From Nocardia tengchongensis (GTDB lineage Bacteria > Actinomycetota > Actinomycetes > Mycobacteriales > Mycobacteriaceae): DNA of 64,000 nucleotides. Positions 34,758 to 44,510 of the stretch are shown here, in pieces; the stretch's first letter is position 1; each line of letters begins with the position of its first letter. Position numbers and translations under genes: made by a program. The stretch spans positions 5,208,001-5,272,000 of the forward strand of contig NZ_CP074371.1 in assembly GCF_018362975.1 (NCBI RefSeq), given 5' to 3'. Under the pieces are notes generated by a model. The model saw only the letters and a list, made by a program, of their open reading frames with translations, was not told where the DNA came from and did no database searches.

Positions 34758-35123
34758 GAGTGTTTTCCTGTCTGGACAGTGATGCGAGTGGCGACCACGG
34801 CGCGTGAGCAACCTCGGCAGCCGTGATGGCCGGCTGGACGGGGCGACCAGCCGAGGGCGTCGGACCGGGGCCGGGGGCGACGCGCAGGCGCAGAACGCGC
34901 TGGGCGTGCGCAAGCGAATTCCCGTGCGCTCTCAACCCGGCTGGAGGGTGTGAATGGGACGGTGCGCGCGGGAATTCGGTTGTGTCGGGCGCGGGCTGTG
35001 TGGCGCGGCGTACCCGGAACCGGTAGCCCTCGAGCTGGCTGGTCGCCCCGACCAGACGGACATCGCACCCTCATCCCTGCGCTGGCCGAGAAGACCCGCG
35101 CAGAAACGAGCAGTGAGAAGGGG
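34758..35123. other. 366-bp interval with no supported gene
   Basis: It separates the zinc-finger gene at 33321-34757 from SSB. Open frames here on both strands are extensions of neighbours with poor composition. It probably holds the promoter of the leftward 33321 gene. I see no strong repeat or hairpin. Confidence 0.5.
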
Positions 35124-35642
35124 TCAGAAGCCTGGATCGTCGGTGAAGGCGGTTCCTCCGACCACCGCCAACGCCGGTGCCTGCCACGGATCCCCGTCGT
35201 GCGCAGAAGGATCCGGGTCGTGGGTGGGTTGGCCGAACCCGTTCCCGGCGACGGGACGCCCGCCCGTCTGGTTGCCGCTGGAGGGGTTCTTGGTCACCTT
35301 GGCGGTGGCGTATTTGAGGGAGGGGCCGACCTCGTCGACGTCGAGCTCGACCACGGTGCGCTTGTCGCCTTCGCGGGTGACGTAGCTGCGCTGCTTCAAC
35401 TTGCCCGAGACGATGACTCGTGCACCGCGAGTCAGTGTTTCGGCCACGTTCTCCGCGGCTTGCCACCAGATATTGCAGCGCAGAAACAACGGTTCACCAT
35501 CGCGCCATTCCTTGGACTGGGGATCGAAATAGCGGGGCGTGGACGCGACTGTGAAATTGGTGACCGCGGCACCTGCCGGTGTGAACCGCAGTTCGGGGTC
35601 ACCGGTCAGATTCCCCTTGATAGTGAATAGGTCCTGAGTCAA
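35124..35642 (-). CDS. ssb: Single-stranded DNA-binding protein
   Basis: TTG 35642 follows GGGAG with a seven-base gap and gives 172 residues beginning [20 protein letters not shown]. The OB-fold core is plain ([47 protein letters not shown]), followed by a Gly/Pro/Asn tail and the acidic tip DDPGF. The tip recruits partner proteins in bacterial SSBs. A second, element-borne SSB is common on conjugative elements and protects the transferred strand. It lies 61 bases downstream of the ParB-like gene on the same strand. The final tip ends Gly-Phe rather than Pro-Phe. Confidence 0.9.
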   Translation of the reverse strand: MTQDLFTIKGNLTGDPELRFTPAGAAVTNFTVASTPRYFDPQSKEWRDGEPLFLRCNIWWQAAENVAETLTRGARVIVSGKLKQRSYVTREGDKRTVVELDVDEVGPSLKYATAKVTKNPSSGNQTGGRPVAGNGFGQPTHDPDPSAHDGDPWQAPALAVVGGTAFTDDPGF

Positions 35643-35703
35643 TGCTCGACTCCCTTTCTCGAGAAGAGATTCGTACGTGTGACGCGCTGGCGCGCACCGC
35701 CGG

Positions 35704-37440
35704 TCAGGCGGCTGCGGCTGTGACCGCTCCGGCCAAGCCGGGATCTGCGTCGATGTCGAGATCGATGTCGTGGTAGTCGATGGGTCCAGCGGCGGCTTGC
35801 TCGACATCGACGAGTTCGAATTCCAGCTGCTGGCCGACGGTGGCCAGGAACTTCAGATACCGCTGCACGCCGCGGTCGTTGTAGCGCCAGGAGTCTTTGC
35901 CTGCGCGGGATTCGAACGCGCCCAACACCATTGCCAACACGACTACCCACGCCCGGCTGGCGGTCGCGGACTGGATCGAGGACACCAGCTCGTCGGTGAA
36001 TCCGGATACCCCCAGCAGATCCCGCGCGGCCTTGGGCGCGTGGAAGGAACCGAGCAGATCCGATTCCCGCGCCAGGGATTCGGCGACGAACTGCCCGGCC
36101 TGCGCGGGCGGAGTCCGCCGCGCCAACAACCGGGTCAGAAATTCCATACGCCGTTCCTTTGCAGCGAGCCCGCGCTTGTTGAGCTCACGCACCCTCCGTC
36201 GCTCCAGTCGGGCGGACTCGCGCTCGGCGGCAGCCTGGAGGGCGTCAAGACGCAGTGCCTCGGCGCGATCACTGCCCGCCTCCTCGTCGACCGCGAGTGG
36301 ACGCAGCTTCAGACCGGACTCGGCCACCTGATCCGCGGGCAGGAAGTACAGGGGGATCCAGCGGTCGCGGTAGTCCACCGAGTCGGCGTGCCGCAAACCT
36401 TCGCCGGGCTGGGATTCGCTGCGGCCCTGGGTGTCCCAGTCGACCTGATCGGGGTCGACGAGTTCACCGGTCTGGACGTCGACGAGTTGCCCGTTCTCCT
36501 CGACGTCGAGGTAGACCAGCCACCGGTGCGCCTGCGCGCGGATCAGTTCTTCGCTGACCGGGGCGGCGTCGGCGGTCTCGAGTAGCTCGGCGGGCAACAG
36601 CGTCGAGTCCAGGGAGCTGGTGTCGGGTTCGGCGGTCAATATCCCGAACCCGAGCGCCGCGCAGAACACCGCCGCCTCCATCCGGGCACGGGTCTCTTCG
36701 CGGTCGGCGGCGATCTGGTTGGCGGTGTAGGAGAAGCTCGACCGGGGCACCCGGAGCAGTCGTTCGACCGCGTCGGTGTCGCCGAGGGTTTCGTAGTCGG
36801 CGATCACCGCGAGCTGATCGAGACTGTAGGCTCCCGCGTCGACCAGACCGCGCGCGGTCGCCGATGCTGCGATCGTCGCAGCGTGTTTGATCTGGGATCG
36901 TTTGCGCTGCAGTCCTTTCGCCACGCGGGTGACCGACGCGCCGAGATCCAGCATGAGTGCGATGCCGTCGGCGCGGTCGGCCTCGACCATCGCCACGCGC
37001 CGGTCGTTGACGTTCATCTGCATCAACGTCGTACGGATGCGGCGTTCGTTGTCCGGAAGATCGGGGTCGGCGTCGCGGACCCAGACCGGAACCTTTTTGA
37101 TCTTCGCGTCGAGGGCGATGAGGGTGCGCAGTTGGCCTTCGGTGACGTGCAGACTGCCGTCGGGCTGGCGTTCGGCGATGATCGGGATATCGACACCGAA
37201 CTCTGTGATCGACTCGACGATGTCGAGATGTTCGGTGAGATCGAAGGTTTTACGGACGTTCTCCGCGATCACCAGCTCCGCCGGATCCCGCCACAACGCC
37301 TCCACGTGCGGCAACTGCTGCGCGTCGGAAGCCGGGTCCGGATCGGCGGCAGCGGCATCGGCGACCTCTGCGGCGCGGTCGTGGTCGTGCTCGTGGTCGT
37401 CGAGAATGGATGGATCAATGGCAAGGGCAACGGATTCCAT
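35704..37440 (-). CDS. ParB-domain protein
   Basis: ATG 37440 follows AAGGAGGT; 578 residues. After an acidic His/Asp-rich leader, residues about 45-150 form a ParB/Spo0J N-terminal domain ([38 protein letters not shown] as separate pieces). A possible helix-turn-helix sits at about 190-215 ([19 protein letters not shown]). The long C-terminal half is helical and Arg-rich, with no ParA partner gene nearby. It is larger than partition ParB proteins (about 300 residues). It may serve segregation, regulation or a nuclease role in element maintenance; I cannot choose among these. Confidence 0.75.
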   Translation of the reverse strand: MESVALAIDPSILDDHEHDHDRAAEVADAAAADPDPASDAQQLPHVEALWRDPAELVIAENVRKTFDLTEHLDIVESITEFGVDIPIIAERQPDGSLHVTEGQLRTLIALDAKIKKVPVWVRDADPDLPDNERRIRTTLMQMNVNDRRVAMVEADRADGIALMLDLGASVTRVAKGLQRKRSQIKHAATIAASATARGLVDAGAYSLDQLAVIADYETLGDTDAVERLLRVPRSSFSYTANQIAADREETRARMEAAVFCAALGFGILTAEPDTSSLDSTLLPAELLETADAAPVSEELIRAQAHRWLVYLDVEENGQLVDVQTGELVDPDQVDWDTQGRSESQPGEGLRHADSVDYRDRWIPLYFLPADQVAESGLKLRPLAVDEEAGSDRAEALRLDALQAAAERESARLERRRVRELNKRGLAAKERRMEFLTRLLARRTPPAQAGQFVAESLARESDLLGSFHAPKAARDLLGVSGFTDELVSSIQSATASRAWVVVLAMVLGAFESRAGKDSWRYNDRGVQRYLKFLATVGQQLEFELVDVEQAAAGPIDYHDIDLDIDADPGLAGAVTAAAA

Positions 37441-37464
37441 GACGCGGACCTCCTTGACAGGGAC

Positions 37465-37507
37465 TGGGGCCACCACTCGCCGAGTTCGGCTCGGTGTGGT
37501 GGCCCCA
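37465..37507 (-). terminator. Long hairpin between the 37531 gene and the ParB gene
   Basis: TGGGGCCACCAC (37465-37476) pairs with GTGGTGGCCCCA (37496-37507), and inside CCGAG pairs with CTCGG around TTCGG. It lies just past the stop of the leftward gene at 37531 and before the ParB start, so it can end or attenuate transcription. Confidence 0.6.
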
Positions 37508-37530
37508 GACGGGTGAGCGGGCGGTGTGGG

Positions 37531-37788
37531 TCAGGCGGCGAGCGAGCGTCGTTCGGCGCGCGCGACATTGACCGGGTGCAGCCGAAGGACGGCGGTGTCG
37601 TCGGCGACGAAGCGCCAATGCCGACCGCGCCACTCGGGATGGGAATCGCGCCAGCGATCCAGGACCGGAGTGGCCTCGATCGCCGGTACCGGTCCGGCCT
37701 GGCCGCGATGAACCAACTGGTCGTACTCACCGCGCGAGATCAGCGCAACGGCAGTGGATTTCGAAGCGGAGAGAGATTCGACGGACAT
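37531..37788 (-). CDS. Small protein of unknown function (85 aa)
   Basis: ATG 37788 follows GGAGG with a six-base gap. The product begins MSVESLSASKSTAVALISRG and has the segment HWRFVADDTAVLRLHPVNVA. It is soluble with no known motif. It is leftward, between the DprA-like gene and a strong hairpin, so it probably forms the end of the DUF4192-DprA transcription unit. The good ribosome site supports it as a real gene. Confidence 0.55.
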   Translation of the reverse strand: MSVESLSASKSTAVALISRGEYDQLVHRGQAGPVPAIEATPVLDRWRDSHPEWRGRHWRFVADDTAVLRLHPVNVARAERRSLAA

Positions 37789-37902
37789 GAGCAACCTCCG
37801 AAGGTGACCGCGAACATGCGGTGTGAGAAAACAGCGAGGAACCGAGATGGCATCGCGGCCCGTCTGTCGTGGGCGCGATGTGCGTGGTGGTGGCGGTGGG
37901 TG

Positions 37903-38772
37903 TCAGCGGGTGAGGGTGTCGAGGACGTCCTGGGCGTCGACGGCGAGCGTGGCCTGGCCGGTGCGGATGAATTCGTGGCAGCCGCGTGAGGCTGCGGAAT
38001 CGATCGGGCCCGGGACGGCGGTGACCGGCCGATGCAGCTTGTTGGCCCAGCGCACGGTGTTGGCGGTGCCGCTGCGCAGCCCGGCCTCGGGCACGACGAT
38101 CCCGGCGGCCAGCGCGGCGACGATCCTGTTGCGTGCCAAGAAATTCGGGCGGCTGGGCTCGACGCCCGGAGGATACTCACTGAGCAGCAGTCCGGTCTCT
38201 TCGATCCGCGCGAGCAGGTAGGCGTTGCCGTGGGGGAACAGCCGGTGCAGCCCGGCGGGTAGCACCGCGACGGTCGGGCGTTCGGCGTCGAGGGCGGCCT
38301 GGTGCGCGGCGGCGTCGATACCGAACGCGCCGCCGCTGAGCACCGTCCAGTCCTGCCGGGCCAGACCGGTCGCGAGATGGGTGGAGACCTTCTCGCCGTA
38401 GCTGGTCGAGGCGTGCGCACCGACCACCGCGACAGCACGTTCGGTCAGCAGATCCAGTTGTCCGGGCCCACGCGACCACAACGCGATCGGCGCGTGCGCG
38501 CCGACGGTCTGGAGGTCGGCGAGCGCGGTCGGCCATCTGGGGTCATCGCGGGTCACCAACCGTGCGCCGGCGCGCTCGGCGCGCTCGAGGTCGTAGGCGG
38601 CCATCACCCGGGTCACCGGCCCGAAGCGCGAATCACGGGCGTCGGCGGCGATATAGTCCGCGGCGGCCAGTGGGCCGTGTTCGATCAACAGTGCGTGCAC
38701 AATGATGGGCGAGGCCAGAGCTGCTCGCGCCAGTAGCGCCCATGTGTGCAGGCGTTCATCGAGATGTGTCAC
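37903..38772 (-). CDS. DprA/Smf-family DNA-processing protein
   Basis: GTG 38772 follows GAAAGGTG; 289 residues. The Rossmann-like DprA core is clear: AVAVVGAHASTSYG, SGGAFGIDAAAH, LSEYPPGVEP and the FLARNRIVAAL motif, then AVPGPIDS. It begins with a short helical domain. DprA binds single-stranded DNA and loads RecA. Element-borne copies probably help the incoming strand or counter restriction during conjugation. It overlaps the upstream DUF4192 gene by 17 bases. The chromosomal copy is usually linked to other genes, so this is an extra one. Confidence 0.85.
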   Translation of the reverse strand: MTHLDERLHTWALLARAALASPIIVHALLIEHGPLAAADYIAADARDSRFGPVTRVMAAYDLERAERAGARLVTRDDPRWPTALADLQTVGAHAPIALWSRGPGQLDLLTERAVAVVGAHASTSYGEKVSTHLATGLARQDWTVLSGGAFGIDAAAHQAALDAERPTVAVLPAGLHRLFPHGNAYLLARIEETGLLLSEYPPGVEPSRPNFLARNRIVAALAAGIVVPEAGLRSGTANTVRWANKLHRPVTAVPGPIDSAASRGCHEFIRTGQATLAVDAQDVLDTLTR

Positions 38773-39883
38773 GGTCACCTTTCTGGGGGTGTGAATGCTG
38801 TTGTGGCGCACCGATATCGATGCGTAGTTCGGCGGCGGCCTCGATCCCGGAGCGGCACAAATGGTGCAGCCGTGCGGGGTCCATGCCGTAGATCAAGGCG
38901 GCGTGAAGAAGTCGCGCCATGAGGTACTTGGGATCGGAAGACAAGGCGGCCCCGAGTGCGATCCCGGCCAAGGGGCCGTCACCGCGCAGGTAGGCGTGAA
39001 AGGCCAGCAGAGTGGCGGCTTGCGCACGGTCCGGATCAGGCAGAGCGCGGGTGAGGATCGACCACAGCTGCTCTGCACGCACCGCATGCGCACCTGCGGC
39101 GACACCGAACATGACATCGCGAACAACTCGGTCGCGCAGGGCGACCGCGACCTCGGCCAACATTTGCGGGTCAGGCGATTGGGTCGGCGACCAAGTCGTG
39201 ATGGCGTGCATCACCTGCCACAACGTGCGACGCGTATCGGCATGAGGATCGCCGATCTGCGCGGCACGAGCCCATCGCCTGTGCGCATCGACAGCAGCTG
39301 CCAGCATGAGCGGGGCGACGCGATCCCGCAGCGCGGCGTCGGTGGTCACCAGATCGGCGAGTGCGCTGCGACTGCGGTGGATCGTGCGACCCGCAGCGGT
39401 GTAGGCGACGGCGACCGGTGAGGTGTCGGGGTCGGGCAGGCGTCCACGCTGAGCGGCGTCGAGTAAGTCCCACCATTCGGCTTTCGGCGCGAGCGTGCGA
39501 GCGGCCCACGCGCCGCCGAGGACAAGGTTCACCGATCCGAGGTGCCGGGCCAGTACATCGAGCACGGACCTGTGTCGCGGATCGGCGGTGCCGGATGCGC
39601 CCGGCGGTGTCAGCCGGTCATCGACGAACACCACCACCACGGCGACCGCGTCGAGACGGGCACACATGTCCATCGCGTAGTGCGCGAGCTCGGCGTCGGA
39701 GAGCGAATCCTCGTCTCCCGGCGAGTTCGCGCGAGCAGCGAACGTAATCGATACCGATGTGCCCGAGGAGGATTCGGTCTTGCCGAACAGCAGCACGATC
39801 GATCGTGTGGGAGTGAAGCCCAGCACCGCAGGCACAGACGCGATGAGGTCGGACGGGTTGCCGAGAAACATGGGTGAGGACAT
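38756..39883 (-). CDS. DUF4192 protein
   Basis: ATG 39883 follows GAGGAG with an eight-base gap; 375 residues. The opening MFLGNPSDLIASVPAVLGF and the following TRSIVLLFG are typical of DUF4192, a family found on actinobacterial chromosomes and mobile elements with no known function. The rest is an alpha/beta domain followed by Ala-rich helices that may be TPR-like. It heads a unit with the DprA-like gene, so a DNA-handling role is possible. Its upstream interval (39884-40106) is divergent with the gene at 40107 and should hold both promoters. Confidence 0.8.
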   Translation of the reverse strand: MSSPMFLGNPSDLIASVPAVLGFTPTRSIVLLFGKTESSSGTSVSITFAARANSPGDEDSLSDAELAHYAMDMCARLDAVAVVVVFVDDRLTPPGASGTADPRHRSVLDVLARHLGSVNLVLGGAWAARTLAPKAEWWDLLDAAQRGRLPDPDTSPVAVAYTAAGRTIHRSRSALADLVTTDAALRDRVAPLMLAAAVDAHRRWARAAQIGDPHADTRRTLWQVMHAITTWSPTQSPDPQMLAEVAVALRDRVVRDVMFGVAAGAHAVRAEQLWSILTRALPDPDRAQAATLLAFHAYLRGDGPLAGIALGAALSSDPKYLMARLLHAALIYGMDPARLHHLCRSGIEAAAELRIDIGAPQQHSHPQKGDRDTSR

Positions 39884-40106
39884 AGCAACAACTCCTCGGT
39901 GTCGATGGGCAGACAAAAGGCGAAGCGGCACGACGCGACGTGCGGATACGCGAGGGCGAGCGCGGCCGGCGATATCTCACCGATCGCGATGACGCCGCCA
40001 CGCAACGAATTGAGCGCGGGCCGTGGCGGCCCGGTGTGTGATCGGTATCGTCGGGGGTGCGAGGGACTGATCGGGTTATCCGCATGCCCGTCAGGAGCTG
40101 TTGACC

Positions 40107-40646
40107 ATGACCGAATCTCCGCGCCCACGACGCCGTCGACCACGCGGCCAGGATTCCCCGGAACTTGTTGCACGCCTGGAACGCTCACACCAACGCAGCC
40201 TCGAACGCCGCGCTGCCGCCACCGAACGCGAGAAGACGATCACGCGGGCCGTGGGCGACTACCTGACTGCGTGGCAGGCGATCAGCGCAGTCGAAGACCG
40301 CCGCGACCGCGACGTGGCAGCACTGCGTGAGCAGATCGACGCCGTACTCGCACGCGCGGCCAGCGACATCACGACCTACGAACAGGCGCAAGCCGCAGCC
40401 GCCGCTGCGGTGCGTGCGCATGTGCAGAGCGACGAAGAACTCGCCGACCTGCTCGAGATCACCGTCAAACGCGCACGGCAGCTATTGGCTGTTTGGCGCA
40501 CAGCCGACACTGAACCCCTCCCGGCCTCTGCGACGCCGCATCCTCGAACCCCGCAGGCACGAAAACTCGCGGCTCCTCGGAACCTGAGTGCGGACGCACA
40601 ATCCAACCGAGAAGCCGCGCCGGGCTCCACATCCGACGAGACTTGA
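40107..40646 (+). CDS. Small helical protein with possible DNA-binding helix
   Basis: ATG 40107 follows AGGAG; in-frame TTG 40101 is too close to it. The 179-residue protein has an Arg-rich N-terminus (PRPRRRRPRG), a coiled-coil-like centre and then ELADLLEITVKRARQLLAVW. The last resembles a helix-turn-helix of the kind that recognises DNA. The C-terminal 45 residues are Pro/Ser/Thr-rich. It is the only rightward gene between 26.8 and 56.8 kb. Possibly a nucleoid or transcription factor of the element. Confidence 0.65.
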   Translation: MTESPRPRRRRPRGQDSPELVARLERSHQRSLERRAAATEREKTITRAVGDYLTAWQAISAVEDRRDRDVAALREQIDAVLARAASDITTYEQAQAAAAAAVRAHVQSDEELADLLEITVKRARQLLAVWRTADTEPLPASATPHPRTPQARKLAAPRNLSADAQSNREAAPGSTSDET

Positions 40647-40796
40647 GGCCCAGAAGCTTCGCAGGCCGACGAGGACGTGCCGGGTCGGTAGTGGTGGCCC
40701 GTGCGCGTCACGCCACCGCCGCACCGACGCTGGTATTCGCGCGCCGGCCACCGTGCGCGATGTCGTTCGGCGCACCGCGGGTGCCTGCCAGGACGG

Positions 40797-41255
40797 CTAC
40801 TGGTCCGCGGGTTGTGGGCTGTTCGGCGAGAACGAGTTCGACGGAGTGAACGAGATCTCGAATCGGCTCGGCGTGATTGTGAGAACGAGCCATGCCGCGC
40901 GTTGGGAGTACCTGCGAATCAGATCGATCGTTCGAGCCTGGCGACTGAATTGTGCTGTGAGAGCGATGTGTTCGACGAAGCCGTCGCATATCGACACATC
41001 GTCGAGCAGCGAGCCGATGTCATTTCGATGGGCGCGAACGATTCGTGAGGAGCCTTCAGGGCTGGCGGGATCGGCGAGCAGTCGCGGAAGCCCGTTGCTC
41101 ATCAGGTATGCCCCGTCGTCGGCGACGCACAATAGTGCCGGGACCGGGGTCGTGTGGGAATCGAACCCGAAGGCAGCGTGCTCGGGTGCGGCCATCGCAT
41201 GTTCGGCCAGAACAGAGACCTCGTCCAGGGGAAACCACAAAGTCATCGAACTCAT
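40797..41255 (-). CDS. DUF3085 protein
   Basis: ATG 41255 (ATG 41246 is an alternative) gives 152 residues. The motifs TLWFPLDEVSVLAEHAMAAP, DDGAYLMSNGLP and FVEHIALTAQF identify DUF3085, seen mainly on plasmids and phages of several phyla and without known function. The C-terminus ends in a Ser/Pro tail. It follows the PAPS-reductase-like gene on the same strand with a 61-base gap. The open frame upstream of the chosen start is low-complexity and unlikely to be translated. Confidence 0.7.
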   Translation of the reverse strand: MSSMTLWFPLDEVSVLAEHAMAAPEHAAFGFDSHTTPVPALLCVADDGAYLMSNGLPRLLADPASPEGSSRIVRAHRNDIGSLLDDVSICDGFVEHIALTAQFSRQARTIDLIRRYSQRAAWLVLTITPSRFEISFTPSNSFSPNSPQPADQ

Positions 41256-41316
41256 TGAAGGACAGTCCTTTCTGAAACCCAGTTGTGGTTGGTGGTTTGG
41301 CCGGGAGCTTGTGTGC

Positions 41317-42246
41317 TCAGGCGGCGGCGCTGTCGTGGTCGTCTCCGCGGCAGGCGAACGGTGAGCATCCGCGCTCGTTGTCCTGGTCGGCGAGCGCGTC
41401 GAACAGTTCGCCTTGTGCGTCGCGCAACTCGGTGCGGGTGCGCCGATCGATCGGGGCCTGATCCAGCGGGACACGAGAGCGATGTAGGTAGGCGAGTCCG
41501 CGCAGCAGGTGGCCGTTGGCGTTGGCCCGGGCACCGCCGTTGCGGATGAGGTGGTCGAACTCGACCGCATCGGCCCACTCGCGAGGGCGGTCGTCGCGCA
41601 TCGTGCGCCAGAACGCGTTGCTGTGATACGGGCATCCGCGGCATGAGCTGCGCGGTGTATCGGCGTAGCCGTGCGCGGAAAGGTAACGCTGGCAATCGGT
41701 TCGGGTCCAACCTCGCGCGGTCCGCCCCGTGCCGCCGGTCAGAAACAGAAGAGGAAACCGTGATCTGCTGTAGGACACATCGTAGTCGGCCCGCGACGCC
41801 CGCCACGACTCGTCGAGTGAGATCCCGACCAGCTGCTCGGCGTAAACACCGGCAGGAACCCGGCGCGTATCCGGATAGCCCAGCAGCTCTCGGACTTTGC
41901 GTCGAATAGGGGTGATCTTGTAGAGGTCGGTGCATTGGCGGCGCAACATTCCGTGGCTGCCATCGGGGCCGAGGACGTACAGTGGCATCTGCGCGAAGCG
42001 GGTCTGTGGATCGAGAGCGTCACGCCGGATGTCGGCGTTGCTGACCCGATAGAGCGGAATGCCTGCGGGCTCGGCGATCTCGTGCTCTAGCCTTTCGAGA
42101 TGCCGGTACACCGCCTCGGGTTCCCAGCCGGTGTCGGCGAAGATCGCGGCGTCGATCATCGGTAACTCGCCGTGCGCGATCAGCAGCAGCAACGTCGTCG
42201 ACTGCACGCCTGCACCGAGCGAGAGCACTCGCAGGGGTGACCCCAT
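41317..42246 (-). CDS. PAPS-reductase-like (PP-loop) protein
   Basis: ATG 42246 follows AAAGGAGG; 309 residues. The start VLSLGAGVQSTTLLLL is a modified PP-loop of the adenine-nucleotide alpha-hydrolase fold, and FADTGWEPEAVYRHLERLE follows as in CysH-like proteins. Four or more Cys (QCTDLYK, SSCRGCPYHS) could bind an Fe-S cluster or zinc. Phage and plasmid members of this family are not sulfate-assimilation enzymes; some relatives thiolate or otherwise modify nucleotides or DNA. No dnd genes are present here. The substrate is unknown. Confidence 0.75.
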   Translation of the reverse strand: MGSPLRVLSLGAGVQSTTLLLLIAHGELPMIDAAIFADTGWEPEAVYRHLERLEHEIAEPAGIPLYRVSNADIRRDALDPQTRFAQMPLYVLGPDGSHGMLRRQCTDLYKITPIRRKVRELLGYPDTRRVPAGVYAEQLVGISLDESWRASRADYDVSYSRSRFPLLFLTGGTGRTARGWTRTDCQRYLSAHGYADTPRSSCRGCPYHSNAFWRTMRDDRPREWADAVEFDHLIRNGGARANANGHLLRGLAYLHRSRVPLDQAPIDRRTRTELRDAQGELFDALADQDNERGCSPFACRGDDHDSAAA

Positions 42247-42319
42247 CCCGAAACCTCCTTTCTCGGTGCCGGTTTGGGGATCAGCGTTCACCGGTGGCTA
42301 TCGCTGTTCAGGTGTGTGG

Positions 42320-43003
42320 TCACGGTGTGAGGCGGTCGAGGTCGAGCATCGCGGCCAGTCGATCCAGGATCGTCGGTCCGCTACCCGGGGTGCCGCGCAC
42401 TTTCCGGAGGCGCCGGATGCGGAGCCCACGCAGTTCGACTCCGTAGGTGACAGGGTCGGATTCGGTGGCTTGGAACGGGACGATCCGGTAGTCGCGGGCA
42501 TCGATGAGGATCGAGTACCACGCCTCGGCGGGTTGACCTGCCCGACGGGCTTCGTCGGAGTCGGGGCCGGGCTGAATCCATTGGGGGCACCCGCATTCGG
42601 GGTCAGGGCAGGGGGTGATGCGGGCGGCGATCGCGTTGGATCTGTAGGTGGGCATGCGTCCGGCCAGCATCGGACAGCCTCGGGTGGAGTAGGCGGCGCA
42701 CTCGGGGTGAAGCCCGGCTTCCGGGCCGACACCACGTACCCAGTCGTGAGGGCGCACGAAGACCACGGCTTGCTGGCCGGGTCCCTGACCGCTGCCGAGT
42801 CCTTCGCCGCAGACCTGACACAGGCGCAGGCTCAGCACCAGGGCGTAGCGTTCGGGGTCGATCGCACCCCAGACCGGGGAGGTCCGGCCGCGGTGACACA
42901 GCGTCAGGAACGGGATGGCCAAGCCCTGCGCGGTCGGCGCGTCGTGTAAACGAGCGGGAATCGGTGGCCGGGACGAATTCGGTGACGGCGCTGCGGAATT
43001 CAC
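42320..43003 (-). CDS. Cys-rich accessory protein of unknown function
   Basis: GTG 43003 follows AGGAG with a six-base gap; 227 residues. The start is Pro/Ser-rich. There are three Cys groups: LCQVCGEG, ECAAYSTRGC and CPDPECGCPQW, suggesting one or two zinc sites. The C-terminal part (AWYSILIDARDYRIVPF) looks like a beta-rich domain. No family recognised. It is one of a run of leftward small accessory genes between DUF3085 and the amidoligase pairs. Confidence 0.6.
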   Translation of the reverse strand: MNSAAPSPNSSRPPIPARLHDAPTAQGLAIPFLTLCHRGRTSPVWGAIDPERYALVLSLRLCQVCGEGLGSGQGPGQQAVVFVRPHDWVRGVGPEAGLHPECAAYSTRGCPMLAGRMPTYRSNAIAARITPCPDPECGCPQWIQPGPDSDEARRAGQPAEAWYSILIDARDYRIVPFQATESDPVTYGVELRGLRIRRLRKVRGTPGSGPTILDRLAAMLDLDRLTP

Positions 43004-43047
43004 GGATTACTCCTGACTATCGACAGAGGGGTGCATGGACAAGTGGG

Positions 43048-43845
43048 CTAGCGCGAGCTGTGATCGCCGGCCGTGGGATACGCGGAGAGTGCGACGGTGA
43101 TCGATTGCGGTGGCCGCGACGCGGACTCGACTCGCACGTGGACGACGGCGGTGATCGCGTCGTGTGTGGGAGGTTGGGCGAGCCAGGGGCCGAAGGTGAC
43201 GGAGTCGATCTCGGGGAGTGCGGCCTCGATCCATCGCATCAGACCGACAGCGCTCGAGATCACCACCGGTGCGCGCCGGTGTGCGGGTCGGCGTTGTGCA
43301 CCGCCACCACCGACGGCGCGAACGGGGCCTGGGCGAGGGTGGAGCGCGTGAGCACAGCCTCATATCCACTGGCAGACCAGGCACCGTGCGCGACGATGAA
43401 TCCGCCGACGGACGAGGTGGCTACCGGCAGCAGATGCCATCGGGTACCCGAATCGCCGAACGCGGTGAAATAGTTCTCTTCCCAGCTGATTTCGGTCCCA
43501 CCGCCGGTGCGGATCCGCAGCCGTTGGGTGGCGTGTTCGACCGAGACCAACGCCATCGGCGTCGCCGTCTGAGCTACGGCCCTGGCCGTGAGCGCATCGA
43601 AGCGCGCGATCGGTGTGCCGGAATCGGGGGCGGCGGCGAAGCACGCGCGGGTAGCCGACCACCAGCACTTCGGTCGACGGCGGGGCAGGCACACAAGTCT
43701 CGTAGCCGGGCATGACGCGCAAGCGGGCGAGATAGCGGCTCGGATCAGTACTCACGGAGACACCGCCGATGGGACGAACAACAGGGCGGGCGTCGGTCTG
43801 TTCGGGGGTGAGACGGAGCGGATGTGGTTCATCGGGGACTTCCAT
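43048..43845 (-). pseudogene. Unknown protein, two frame breaks (about 43647 and 43271)
   Basis: Coding sense starts at ATG 43845 (MEVPDEPHPLRLTPEQ), changes frame near 43643-43650 to ACFAAAPDSGTPIARFDALT, and changes again near 43263-43276 to APVVISSAVGLMRWIEAALP, ending at 43048. Each change is repaired by one added base in a GC run. Joined, it is a 265-residue protein with alternating hydrophobic strands and SWEENYFTAFG. No family recognised. Because two independent indels in one gene would be unusual decay, sequencing error is plausible. Confidence 0.5.
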
Positions 43846-43906
43846 TTCTCGGGTCGCCGCGACAACCGCAGAGGCGCGACGGCCTGCGGTGTGCGTGAGT
43901 GGTTGG

Positions 43907-44442
43907 TTAATCGGTGCTGGCAACCGCGGTGAGCGCCGCGAAGCGGGTCGGATAGCGGCCAGTGACAGCCCGAACCAGTGGGAGGATCACCGGGCCGGTA
44001 TGAAACGCGCCCAGAGGGCCGTCGAAGGCGGCGATGACGCCCAAGAGGTCGAGTCTGGCGAGGTGGTCGAGGTAGCGGCATGGCACCAGCCGCCAGGACC
44101 CCGGCCGGTCGGTGCCGCTGCACCGGCACACCGTCAGCGGTTGTTCGCAGCCAGGACAGCGGCACGGGGACCGGAAGGTGGTGCAGGTGAACGAGAACCG
44201 GGGGCTGCCGTGTCGACCGAACCTGACGCTGACGGTGTGATTGGCCGGGACCTCGAACTTCCCAGCCGATTCGGCGGTGTAGTGCGCACCGCCGGTGACG
44301 ATCACTGTGAGGGGATCCCAGTAGCGAGAGCTTTCTCCCTCGTCATCGCCTCTGATCGTGAATTCGACGCGGTGTTCGCCGAAGCGGTCACCGACACGTA
44401 CTCGTCGTCCTGGAACAAGAGTTCCGACTTGTTATCCGTCAT
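43907..44442 (-). pseudogene. Small Cys-rich protein, frame broken near 44395
   Basis: ATG 44442 begins MTDNKSELLFQDDEYV, then the sense moves at about 44392-44397 to VGDRFGEHRVEFTIRGDDE and runs to 43907. One missing base in GTGTCGG explains it. The joined protein has about 178 residues: a beta-rich start and a Cys cluster (CRCPGCEQPLTVCRC) that may hold zinc. The end is helical. It belongs with the accessory genes next to the amidoligases. Function unknown. Confidence 0.5.
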
Positions 44443-44510
44443 CAGTTCGTGTCTTCCTGCTGACCACACCCCGCCCGGCCCTCCACGCTCGTAGCGACGT
44501 CGTTGCCGGT

